From Streptomyces sp. Root431 (lineage in GTDB: Bacteria > Actinomycetota > Actinomycetes > Streptomycetales > Streptomycetaceae): DNA of 64,000 nt. Shown here in pieces: positions 38,888 through 47,351 of the stretch; positions within the stretch are counted from its first letter, which is position 1; each line of letters opens with the position of its first letter. A program made the position numbers and the translations under genes. The stretch is taken from contig NZ_LMEI01000009.1 in the NCBI RefSeq assembly GCF_001426585.1, forward strand, positions 324,189-388,188, written 5' to 3'. Under the pieces are notes generated by a model. It made no database searches, was not told the origin of the DNA, and was given only the letters and a program-made list of their open reading frames with translations.

Positions 38888-40102
38888 CTAACCCTGGCGG
38901 GCGTTGCGATGGACCAGCCCGGCCCGTAGAACGTTCAGAGCGCCCACCGTGTCTGCGTGCGCGGTGTGGCCGCACGAGACGCAGTGGAACTTCTCCTGGG
39001 TGGGCCGGTTCTCCTTGGCGACATGCCCGCATGCGGGGCAGGTCCGGGAGGTGTTGCGGGGGTCCACGGCAATCACTTCCCGTCCGGCGCTTTCAGCCTT
39101 GACGTGCAGGATCGTCAGGAACACCCCCCATCCGGCATCCGAGATCGAGTGATTGAGTCCGGCCTTCGCTGCGGCCCCGTTGGACAGGAAGCTGCCCGAC
39201 CGTCCGGGATCCGGCTTGGGCGCCGGGGCCTTGACCATATTGCGGATCTTGAGGTTCTCGTGCGCGATGACGTCATGCTGGCGCACGAGGTCAAGCGCCG
39301 TCTTGTGTGCATGGTCGAGGCGCTGGCGGCGGACCTTGCGGTGGAGGTCGGCAACCTTCTGCACGGCCCGCCGGTGGTTCCTGGTGCGCTTGTCCCGGCG
39401 GACGCGGGGGAATCGGGCGAGGGCCTGCTGCGCGGCGCCGAGCTTCGCGGCGGCCCTCCGCCCGTGACGAGGGTTGGGCACGAACCCGCCGCCGGAGTCG
39501 GCGAGGAAGTTAGCTATGCCCAGGTCGATGCCGACCACACCGCCGGTCGCCGGAAGCGGCTCGGGCTGCGCCTGCTGGGCGGTCAGGATGACGTACCAGC
39601 GTCGACCTTCGCGCTTAACCGACACGGTCCTGACCTTGCCGACCACCGGCCGATGCTGGTGCACCTTGACATGTCCGACGCCCTGGAGGCGGACACGGGT
39701 GACGGGGTCGTGCGGGGTGGAGTCCCACCGGCAGCCGTCCCCATCCCTCGGGAAGTCCACGGTGTCGAACCACATCACGCCCCGGAACCTGGGGTATCCC
39801 GGCGCCTCACCGGCCTTAACGCGCCGGAAGAACGCCTGAAATGCCTTGTCCAGGCGGCGCAGGGTGGCCTGCTGCGACGAGAACGACCAGCGGCCCTGCC
39901 GCTCCGGATCGAAGGACCGGATCTCCTTGAGCTGCGCGGACTGTATCCCGTACGTGATCGAGGTCTTGGAGGCGTGCCGGTAGGCGTCCCGGCGCTCCCG
40001 CAAGGCGCCGTTGTAGAGGGAGCAATGATCACGCAGCATCTCGCCGAGCGCTGCCGCCTGACCCACCGTGGGCCGCATCAGGAACTTGTACGCACGAATC
40101 AC
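38888..40102 (-). CDS. tnpB: RNA-guided endonuclease TnpB (IS200/IS605 OrfB)
   Basis: A 404-residue nuclease that is guided by an RNA made from the element's own 3' end and cuts DNA next to a short target motif. RuvC residues are intact: Asp in GVVGIDLGIANFLADSGG (about 202), Glu in VIAHENLKIRNM (about 296) and Asp in HADTVGALNVL (about 386). The zinc finger is CPACGHVAKE then FHCVSCGHTAHA. The GTG at 40102 begins VIRAYKFLMRPTVGQ, the usual TnpB start. No stop or frameshift interrupts it, so it is likely active. Confidence 0.93.
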   Translation of the reverse strand: MIRAYKFLMRPTVGQAAALGEMLRDHCSLYNGALRERRDAYRHASKTSITYGIQSAQLKEIRSFDPERQGRWSFSSQQATLRRLDKAFQAFFRRVKAGEAPGYPRFRGVMWFDTVDFPRDGDGCRWDSTPHDPVTRVRLQGVGHVKVHQHRPVVGKVRTVSVKREGRRWYVILTAQQAQPEPLPATGGVVGIDLGIANFLADSGGGFVPNPRHGRRAAAKLGAAQQALARFPRVRRDKRTRNHRRAVQKVADLHRKVRRQRLDHAHKTALDLVRQHDVIAHENLKIRNMVKAPAPKPDPGRSGSFLSNGAAAKAGLNHSISDAGWGVFLTILHVKAESAGREVIAVDPRNTSRTCPACGHVAKENRPTQEKFHCVSCGHTAHADTVGALNVLRAGLVHRNARQG

Positions 40103-40277
40103 CCCGATCCACCCCCTCACGCGCCACCATAATGCGGGCCATCGACAGCAACGGCCCTCCTGGCGACAAGTCGCCACACCGAAGACCGCCCTGCCCAACT
40201 TCGCAGGCTCCTGCAGCGGTGCGCCACGTCCCCCGACACGCGGGAGGGCCAGCGCCCTCCAGGGCGACCAGCCAATC

Positions 40278-40332
40278 GTTACCCGCACGTAACTTACCCA
40301 CCAGTTACCACGGGTAAAGCGCTCCGGTTACC
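40278..40332. promoter_or_regulatory. Cluster of GTTACC motifs upstream of the secreted hydrolase
   Basis: GTTACC occurs at 40278, 40304 and 40327, each partnered by an inverted copy or partial copy (GTAAC at 40289, GGTAA at 40313, and the self-palindromic GGTTACC at 40326-40332). The set lies 50-105 bases before the hydrolase start and looks like three repressor or activator half-site pairs. Part of it may belong to the TnpB left end. Confidence 0.5.
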
Positions 40333-40381
40333 GTCGGGTCACTTTCACTGCCCCCAACAGTGCCCCTGTGAGGAGTGCCCC

Positions 40382-41938
40382 GTGCGTACATCCCTGACCC
40401 TCGCCGTCTCGGCCGCTCTGGTGGCCGGGACGGCGCTCGGGCTCGCGCCCGCCGCCCAGGCCTCCGACACCGCGTCCACCGGCATCCGCTTCGTCGACAT
40501 CGCCGGGGAGGGCGGCACCGTCCTCAAGGCGAACGTCGTCACCCCCGCGGGCGCCGACGCCTCGGCCGGGCTCCCCCTGATCGTGCTGCCCACCAGCTGG
40601 GCCATGCCGCAGATCGAGTACCTCGCCCAGGCGAAGAAGCTCGCCGACTCCGGTTACATCGTGGTGAGTTACAACTCCCGCGGCTTCTGGCAGTCCGGCG
40701 GCGAGATCGAGACCGCTGGACCGAAGGACATCGCCGACGCCTCGAAGGTCATCGACTGGGCCCTCGCGAACACCCCGGCCGACGCCGGCCACGTGGGCAT
40801 GGCGGGCGTCTCCTACGGTGCGGGGATCAGCCTGCTCACCGCCGCGCACGACCCCCGGGTCAAGGCCGTCGCCGCGCTCAGCGGCTGGGCCGACCTCATC
40901 GAATCCATCTACAGCGGCCGCACCCAGCACCTCCAGGCCGCCGCCCTGCTCGGCGGCGCCGGCTACCTCACCGGGCGGCCGGGACCCGAACTCAAGGAGA
41001 TCCTGGGCGACTTCCTCTCGTCGAACCTCGACAAGGAGGACGAGATGATCGCCTGGGGCCGCGAGCGGTCCCCGGTCACCTACCTCGACCGGATCAACGC
41101 CAACGGCGCCGCGATCATGCTCGGCAACGCCTGGGGCGACACGATCTTCCCGCCCAACCAGTACGCGAGCTTCTACGAGAAGCTCACCGGCCCCAAGCGG
41201 CTGGAGTTCCGCCCCGGCGACCACGCCACCGCCGAGGCCACCGGCCTCTTCGGGCTCCCCAACGACACCTGGACCAACGCCCACCGCTGGTTCGACCACC
41301 ACCTCAAGGGCGTCGACAACGGCATCGACCGCGAGCAGCCCGTCCAGCTCAAGTCCCGCTCCACCGAAGGCTACGAGGGCTACCCCGACTGGAAGTCCGT
41401 CCACGCGAACCAGCGGAAGTTCGACCTCGACGGTACGCAGCGGGTCTGGGCGAACGTCGACTCCGGCGCCAACGGCGGCATCACCCTGCTCACCAACCTC
41501 CTGGACCAGTTCCTCCGCACCCCGCCCACCGTCTCCGTCCCGCTGCTCCCCCGCGCCTTCGCCGGCGTCTGGCAGTCCGAGCGGTACGACACCCCGCAGC
41601 GCGTGCGCGGCACGGCGAAGGTCCACACCACGGTCACCTCGACGAAGGAGAGCGGCACCCTCGTCGCGTACCTCTACGACGTGGGCCCGCTCGGCGTGGG
41701 CAAGCTGGTCGGCAACGCCCCGTACACCTTCCACGGCAGGACGCCCGGAAAGCCGTTCGCCGTCGACTTGGAGCTGTTCTCCACGGCGTACGACGTACCG
41801 GCCGGACACCGCCTCGCCCTGGTGGTCGACACCGTCGACCCGCTCTACATCGAGCACAACCCGACCGGCGCGCAGCTGACCTTCTCCTCCCCTTCGGCCG
41901 ACCCGTCGTACGTGTCGGTACCGCTGCGGGAGAAGTGA
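40382..41938 (+). CDS. Secreted CocE/NonD (X-Pro dipeptidyl-peptidase S15-like) hydrolase
   Basis: A 518-residue exported alpha/beta hydrolase. The signal peptide is about residues 1-27 (ends APAAQA). The nucleophile serine is in GMAGVSYGAGISLL (about 138-151), the aspartate is probably in GNAWGDTIFPPN (about 244) and the histidine in GDHATAEATG (about 280). A beta-sandwich follows to the end (SVPLREK), as in CocE and X-Pro peptidases. The GTG at 40382 has a GAGGAG site. It may be an acylase, esterase or peptidase; the family does not decide. Control by the GTTACC cluster is inferred. Confidence 0.9.
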   Translation: MRTSLTLAVSAALVAGTALGLAPAAQASDTASTGIRFVDIAGEGGTVLKANVVTPAGADASAGLPLIVLPTSWAMPQIEYLAQAKKLADSGYIVVSYNSRGFWQSGGEIETAGPKDIADASKVIDWALANTPADAGHVGMAGVSYGAGISLLTAAHDPRVKAVAALSGWADLIESIYSGRTQHLQAAALLGGAGYLTGRPGPELKEILGDFLSSNLDKEDEMIAWGRERSPVTYLDRINANGAAIMLGNAWGDTIFPPNQYASFYEKLTGPKRLEFRPGDHATAEATGLFGLPNDTWTNAHRWFDHHLKGVDNGIDREQPVQLKSRSTEGYEGYPDWKSVHANQRKFDLDGTQRVWANVDSGANGGITLLTNLLDQFLRTPPTVSVPLLPRAFAGVWQSERYDTPQRVRGTAKVHTTVTSTKESGTLVAYLYDVGPLGVGKLVGNAPYTFHGRTPGKPFAVDLELFSTAYDVPAGHRLALVVDTVDPLYIEHNPTGAQLTFSSPSADPSYVSVPLREK

Positions 41939-41944
41939 TCACCG

Positions 41945-41977
41945 GCTGCTGCCGGACGGGCAGGGCTTCACAGCAGC
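41945..41977. terminator. Possible terminator between converging genes
   Basis: GCTGCTG (41945-41951) pairs with CAGCAGC (41971-41977) around a 19-base loop, between the hydrolase gene and the end of gluD. The long loop makes it weaker than the other terminators here. Confidence 0.4.
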
Positions 41978-42834
41978 TACTGCGCTCCCGGCAGCAGCGT
42001 CCCGGGGTCGGCCGGCGCGACGTCCACGGCCTTCGTCTTCGGGCTGCGGCGCTCTCGGCGCGCCACCCAGGTGGCGAACCAGGAGAGCAGCATGCACATC
42101 CCGATGTAGATCGGTGCGATGACCAGCACGACGGGGATGAACGGCAGGTCGTAGTCGAGGTTCGACGCGATCAGCTTGCCCGCGTGGAGGAACTCCTCGT
42201 AGGTGATGAGGAAGCCGAGCGAGGTGTCCTTGAGGGCCACCACGAGCTGGCTGATGATGGCCGGCAGCATCGCCCGAACGGCCTGCGGCACGAGGACGTA
42301 CGTCATGACCTGTGTCTTGCGCATGCCGAGCGCGTACGCGGCCTCGCCCTGGCCGCGCGCGACGGCGTGGACGCCGGTGCGGAAGACCTCGGCGAGCACC
42401 GAGCCGTTGTAGAGGGTCAGTCCGGCGACGAGCGCGGGCAGCGGCTGCACCTTCAGCGCCACGAAGATGAAGAAGATCATCACGAGGACGGGCATCGCGC
42501 GGAAGAACTCGACGAACAGCGTCGAGGTCCACCGCAGCACGCGGTGCTCGGAGAGCCGCCCGGCGGCGAGGACCGCGCCGAGCGCGAGCGAGAGCACCGA
42601 GGCGTAGGCGAAGGCCTTGAGGGTGTTGCCGAGGCCCTTGAGCAGCAGCTCCTGGATGCCCTCGTAGAGGAAGGGCGACCACTTGGTGGAGGTGAACTGC
42701 TCGGTGTCGAAGAGGAGATAGAGGAACCAGCCGGCCAGCGCGAGGATCACGACGGTGGACGCGATGCCGTAGAGGAGGTGACGCCGCCGGGCGTGCGGCC
42801 CGGGGATGTCGTAGAGGGCGGTGGACTCGGTCAT
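41977..42834 (-). CDS. gluD: Glutamate ABC transporter permease GluD
   Basis: Membrane permease of 285 residues with five to six helices. The HisM-type binding-protein-dependent signature is LGMRKTQVMTYVLVPQAVRAM (EAA loop, quoted in part) and the N-terminal cytoplasmic tail (TALYDIPGPHARRR) is typical of GluD. It overlaps gluC by 4 bases (ATGA). With GluC it forms the channel for glutamate or a related polar amino acid. The unusual C-terminal tail rich in Lys/Asp is probably cytoplasmic. Confidence 0.92.
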   Translation of the reverse strand: MTESTALYDIPGPHARRRHLLYGIASTVVILALAGWFLYLLFDTEQFTSTKWSPFLYEGIQELLLKGLGNTLKAFAYASVLSLALGAVLAAGRLSEHRVLRWTSTLFVEFFRAMPVLVMIFFIFVALKVQPLPALVAGLTLYNGSVLAEVFRTGVHAVARGQGEAAYALGMRKTQVMTYVLVPQAVRAMLPAIISQLVVALKDTSLGFLITYEEFLHAGKLIASNLDYDLPFIPVVLVIAPIYIGMCMLLSWFATWVARRERRSPKTKAVDVAPADPGTLLPGAQ

Positions 42835-43475
42835 CGGGCGACTCCCCAGCGCTTCTCCAGGAAGTGGAAGATCGCGCTGATGGTGAGGGTGATGATCAGG
42901 TATCCGACGGCGATCCAGACGAAGGTCCAGACGATGTTGTAGCCGAGCTCGCTCAACGTCTTGTAGGTGCCGAGGAGTTCGGTGACGCTGAACGCCCCGG
43001 CGATCGCCGAGTTCTTGGCGAGGGCGATCAGGGTGGAGCCGATGGGCGGGATGACCGTACGGAAGGCCTGCGGCAGGACGACCGCGCCGAGGGTCTGGGA
43101 GAAGGACATGCCCAGGCTGCGGGCCGCCTCGCCCTGGCCGCGCGGCACGGTGTTGATGCCGGAGCGCAGCACCTCGCAGATGAAGGCCGAGGTGTAGCAG
43201 CCGAGCGCGAGGACCGCGAACACCTCGAAGGGCAGGACGAGTCCGAAGCGGGGCAGGCCCAGCATGACCGCGAAGAAGAGCAGGGTCAGCGGGGTGTTGC
43301 GCAGGACGGCGACCCAGACCGCGCCGAAGACCCGGAAGGAGCCCACCGGCGCGACCCGGAAGGAGGCCATGACGAAGCCGAGCACGAGGGCCAATGCCGA
43401 TGAATAGACGGTGAGTTCGACGGTTCCGAAGAAGCCCTCGGCGTAGAGCGAGAAGTTGTCGGTCAGGACGTCCAT
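42831..43475 (-). CDS. gluC: Glutamate ABC transporter permease GluC
   Basis: Membrane permease of 214 residues. It starts MDVLTDNFSLYAEGFFGTVE, the family opening, and the EAA loop GQGEAARSLGMSFSQTLGAV (about 129-148) contacts the ATPase. It lies 18 bases after gluB and overlaps gluD, so the operon is fully coupled. The assignment to glutamate follows from the gluABCD order and the binding protein, not from a direct signature. Confidence 0.92.
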   Translation of the reverse strand: MDVLTDNFSLYAEGFFGTVELTVYSSALALVLGFVMASFRVAPVGSFRVFGAVWVAVLRNTPLTLLFFAVMLGLPRFGLVLPFEVFAVLALGCYTSAFICEVLRSGINTVPRGQGEAARSLGMSFSQTLGAVVLPQAFRTVIPPIGSTLIALAKNSAIAGAFSVTELLGTYKTLSELGYNIVWTFVWIAVGYLIITLTISAIFHFLEKRWGVAR

Positions 43476-43493
43476 GTCGGGGGGCTCCTCCGG

Positions 43494-44420
43494 TCAGCTC
43501 GCCGGGTAGCGGTCGATGGCGGGCGGCGTCGGGGCGGGGACCCCGGAGAGGCCGAGGGTGGCGTCGTAGGCCTTCTTCCAGTCACCGTTCTTCTCGTGGG
43601 CGGCGATGGCGTCGTCGAGGGCGAACCGCAGCGCGTTGTCCCCGCGCGGGACGCCGATGCCGTACGGCTCCTCGGAGAACGGCTTGCCGACGACCTTGAG
43701 TTCGTCGGGGACCTTGGCGGCGTACCCCATGAGGATGGTGTCGTCGGTGGTGACCGCGTCGACCTGGTATGTCAGCAGGTTGTCCACGCAGACGGAGTAC
43801 GTGTCGTAGGCGACGAGTTCGGCCTTCGGATAGTCCTTCTCGATCCGCTGGTACGGGGTGGATCCGGCGGCCGAGCAGACCCGCTTGCCGGCCAGGTCCT
43901 GCGGTCCGGCGATGTCGTTCTCGTCGGTGCGGACGAGGAGGGACTGGCCCGCCTGGTAGTAGGGGCCGGCGAAGCCGACGAGCTTCTTGCGGTTGTCGTT
44001 GATGGTGTAGGTGCCGACGTAGTAGTCGATCTGCCCGTTCTGCAGGGCTGTTTCGCGGTTGGCCGAGGCGATCGTGCGGAACTCGACGTCGGACGGTTCG
44101 AAGCCGAGGGAGGCCGCCATCATCTTGGCGACCTCGATGTCGAAGCCGGAGTAGCGCCCGGTGGCGGGGTCCTTCTCGCCCATGTAGGGCTGGTCCTCCT
44201 TGGCGCCGACGACGAGCTTGCCGCGCTTCTTCGCCCGGTTCCAGGTGCCGGAGTCGGGCAGGGTGAAGCCCGACTGGACCTGGTAGACGGGGAGTTGGTC
44301 TGGCTGGGGGCCCTTGACGGGCGGGCTGCCCTCCCGGCCGCAGCCGCCGAGTACCGACGACACGGCGAGCAGCAGGGCGAGCGGGAGCAGGGGGGTCCGG
44401 TGCGTACGCTGCATGGTCAC
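43494..44420 (-). CDS. gluB: Glutamate-binding lipoprotein GluB
   Basis: Extracellular solute-binding lipoprotein, 308 residues from GTG 44420 (306 from the ATG at 44414). The lipobox ends VLGGCG near residue 26. The SBP_bac_3 fold is seen in LVVGAKEDQPYMGEKDPATGRYSGFDIEVAKMM (about 70-102) and in TYTINDNRKKLVGFAGPYYQAGQ. It captures substrate for GluCD and lies 7 bases after gluA. Glutamate, aspartate or another acidic amino acid is the likely ligand. Confidence 0.92.
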   Translation of the reverse strand: MTMQRTHRTPLLPLALLLAVSSVLGGCGREGSPPVKGPQPDQLPVYQVQSGFTLPDSGTWNRAKKRGKLVVGAKEDQPYMGEKDPATGRYSGFDIEVAKMMAASLGFEPSDVEFRTIASANRETALQNGQIDYYVGTYTINDNRKKLVGFAGPYYQAGQSLLVRTDENDIAGPQDLAGKRVCSAAGSTPYQRIEKDYPKAELVAYDTYSVCVDNLLTYQVDAVTTDDTILMGYAAKVPDELKVVGKPFSEEPYGIGVPRGDNALRFALDDAIAAHEKNGDWKKAYDATLGLSGVPAPTPPAIDRYPAS

Positions 44421-44427
44421 CGCCCGC

Positions 44428-45174
<747 letters not shown>

Positions 45175-45335
45175 ACGCTGCCCTGCCCCGTTTCTCAGCG
45201 GTGTCGCGGTCAGCGCAAACTATCCACCAGAAAAAGGGACTTCACGGCCGACACGCATGAAACCGGAATAAGCCGTATTTACTGCAAAAGGGTGGCGGGC
45301 GGTGAGGTCGAGGCGGGGTCAGGACGGACGCCGAA

Positions 45336-45785
45336 TCACTGCTCGGCGGCCTCCGCGTACACCTGGTAGAGCTCCGGCGCCCCGGTCATCGCCCAGTCGA
45401 GACCGGCCTCGACGACCTGGATCTCCCGGCCGGAGGCGAGCCGCACGACGGGGCCGCCGCCGGGCCACACCTGCCAGCGGGCCCCGGGGACGTTCCGCAC
45501 GATCACGGTGCCGAGGTAGAGACCGGCGTCGTTGCCGATCCAGGGCAGCTCCTCCGGGTCGTCCCGCCAGCGGGGCGGCAGCTGGTCCAGCTCCTGGAGG
45601 GAGCGCGGGGAGTCGTCGAGCGCCACCCCGGACTCCTCGACGCGGGCGCGAAGCAGCTCGCACTCGGCGAGCAGCTCCCCCACTCCCTCGGGGTCACGGT
45701 CGAAGGCCGCGGTCAGCGGAGACGCAGCGGCATCGCCGTCGGGCCCGTGGCGCCTGCGCCAGCTGTCCAGAAACGGAATGTTCAT
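45336..45785 (-). CDS. Hypothetical protein (DUF6278-like)
   Basis: A 149-residue soluble, acidic protein. MNIPFLDSWRRRHG at the start and IGNDAGLYLGTVIVRNVPGARWQVWPGGGPVVRL in the middle (about 85-118) resemble the Streptomyces DUF6278 family, whose function is unknown. There are no membrane segments. It is monocistronic between the glu operon promoter and xth. The family name is from memory and should be treated as tentative. Confidence 0.75.
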   Translation of the reverse strand: MNIPFLDSWRRRHGPDGDAAASPLTAAFDRDPEGVGELLAECELLRARVEESGVALDDSPRSLQELDQLPPRWRDDPEELPWIGNDAGLYLGTVIVRNVPGARWQVWPGGGPVVRLASGREIQVVEAGLDWAMTGAPELYQVYAEAAEQ

Positions 45786-45890
45786 CCGAACAGCGTCGCA
45801 CCGTCACCGTCGGGTCGACCATCCGGCGCGCGGAGATCATCTCGGCGTGCCGGGCGTCACATCCGGGGCGGACGCGGGCCGGACGTCGAG

Positions 45891-46670
45891 CTAGACGTCG
45901 AGGTCGACGACGACCGGCGCGTGGTCCGACGCCCCCTTGCCCTTGCGCTCCTCGCGGTCCACGTAGCTGTCCGAGACCGCCTCGGCGAAGGGCTTGTTGC
46001 CGTAGACGAGGTCGATGCGCATGCCCTTGTTCTTCGGGAAGCGGAGCTGGCGGTAGTCCCAGTACGTGTACGGGTGGTCGTACTTGAGGGGGCGCGGGAC
46101 GACGTCCGTCAGGCCGGTCTCGCGCAGGCCGGCGAGGGCGGCCCGCTCCGGCTCGGTGACGTGCGTGAGGCCCTCGAACTCGGCGATGTCCCAGACGTCC
46201 TCGTCGGCCGGGGCGATGTTGTAGTCGCCGAGGACGGCGAAGGGCCGGTCCCCCGCCGCGTCGTCCGCGACGGCCAGCTTGAGCGCCTCCAGCCAGCGCA
46301 GCTTGTACGCGTAGTGGTCGTGGGCCACCTCGCGGCCGTTCGGCACGTAGACCGACCAGACGCGGACCGGGCCGCAGGTCGCGGAGATGGCCCGGGGCTC
46401 CTGGGCGGCCTCGTACTCGGGGCCGCCGGGCAGGCCGGTGACCACGTCGGCGAGGCCGACGCGGGAGACCAGGGCCACGCCGTTCCACCGTCCCGTGGCG
46501 TTGACCACCGACTCGTACCCCAGCGCGCGCAGCTCCTCGGTGGGGAACTGCTCGGCGGTGCACTTGGTCTCCTGGATGCACAGCACGTCGGTGCCGGTGC
46601 TCTCCAGCCAGGCCAGGAGGCGGGGCAGCCGGGCGGTGACGGAATTGACGTTCCAGGTGGCGATGCGCAT
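45891..46670 (-). CDS. xth: Exodeoxyribonuclease III
   Basis: DNA-repair AP endonuclease and 3'-5' exonuclease, 259 residues. Catalytic motifs are MRIATWNVNSVTARL (about 1-15), LCIQETKC (Glu, about 30-37), VYVPNGREV, LGDYNIAPADEDVWD (about 146), LRFPKNKGMRIDLVYGN and the final SDHAPVVVDL with the catalytic His. The length matches E. coli Xth. It is followed downstream by the DUF6278-like gene on the same strand with 105 bases between. Confidence 0.95.
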   Translation of the reverse strand: MRIATWNVNSVTARLPRLLAWLESTGTDVLCIQETKCTAEQFPTEELRALGYESVVNATGRWNGVALVSRVGLADVVTGLPGGPEYEAAQEPRAISATCGPVRVWSVYVPNGREVAHDHYAYKLRWLEALKLAVADDAAGDRPFAVLGDYNIAPADEDVWDIAEFEGLTHVTEPERAALAGLRETGLTDVVPRPLKYDHPYTYWDYRQLRFPKNKGMRIDLVYGNKPFAEAVSDSYVDREERKGKGASDHAPVVVDLDV

Positions 46671-46709
46671 GGGCGCAAGCCTACTGGCGGGGTGTGACAG
46701 TCGGCGGAT

Positions 46710-47342
46710 TCAGAGCTCGGCGGAGGCGCCGGGGGCGAGGCGGGAGTGGTCGGTGCCGCCGAGGGCGCCGATCTGCCGGTCGTAGATCGGTCGGGCGAGG
46801 TCGGTGAGGAGGGCGTCGTGGATGTCGTACGCGCGGCGCGGCTTCACCTCGCGGACGTAGTCGATGACCTCGGAGATCTTGTTCCAGGGGGCCATGACCG
46901 GCAGCAGCAGGGTGTCGACGGGCCGGTCGGGGACGGTGAGCGCGTCGCCCGGGTGGAAGACGGCGCCGTCGACGAGGTAGCCGACGTTGGTGATGCGCGG
47001 GATGTCGGGGTGGATCACCGCGTGCAGTTCGCCGTGGACGTGGACGTCGAACCCGGCGGCGGTGAAGGTGTCGCCGTGGCCGACGGTGTGCACCCGGCCG
47101 GGGAAGGCCGCCGAGAGCTGGTCGGCGACGCTCCGCAGCGTCCAGATCTCGGCGGCCGGGTTGGCCTCCAGGGCGTGGCGCAGCCGGCCCTCGTCGAAGT
47201 GGTCCGGGTGCTCGTGGGTGACGAGCAGGGCGTCCGCCCCGAGGACCGCGTCCTCCTCGGTGAACATCCCCGGATCGAGGACGAGCGTCCGCCCGTCCTT
47301 CTCCAGCCGGACACAGGCGTGGGACTTCTTCGTCAGCTTCAC
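46710..47342 (-). CDS. MBL-fold metallo-hydrolase (UlaG-like)
   Basis: Zinc hydrolase of 210 residues. The metal motif VTHEHPDHFDEG (HxHxDH, about 41-52) is intact. Further ligands are in GELHAVIHP (about 101), HPGDALTVP (about 130) and DIHDALLTDLARPIYD (about 175). The substrate is unknown; the fold is shared by lactonases, phosphodiesterases and nucleases. The GTG at 47342 follows the pcaL stop by 9 bases, so the two may be cotranscribed. Confidence 0.88.
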   Translation of the reverse strand: MKLTKKSHACVRLEKDGRTLVLDPGMFTEEDAVLGADALLVTHEHPDHFDEGRLRHALEANPAAEIWTLRSVADQLSAAFPGRVHTVGHGDTFTAAGFDVHVHGELHAVIHPDIPRITNVGYLVDGAVFHPGDALTVPDRPVDTLLLPVMAPWNKISEVIDYVREVKPRRAYDIHDALLTDLARPIYDRQIGALGGTDHSRLAPGASAEL

Positions 47343-47351
47343 GCCGCCAGA

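Larger units (their letters stand above)
38852..40280 (-). mobile_element. IS200/IS605-type element carrying only tnpB (left end approximate)
   Basis: The element consists of tnpB with no tnpA transposase, so it can move only with help in trans. The right end is well defined by its typical hairpin and the terminal AGGAGTCAC at 38852-38860 (minus strand). The left end was not resolved: candidate structures are the perfect hairpin TGGCGACAAGTCGCCA at 40161-40176 and the stem GGAGGGC/GCCCTCC at 40243-40260. The boundary is thus somewhere between 40180 and about 40340, and 40280 is only a midpoint guess. Confidence 0.7.

Noticed and set aside
40161..40260. Exact left boundary of the TnpB element
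   Set aside because: Two hairpins are present, but no left-end/flank signature could be matched to the right end, so only an approximate boundary is given.
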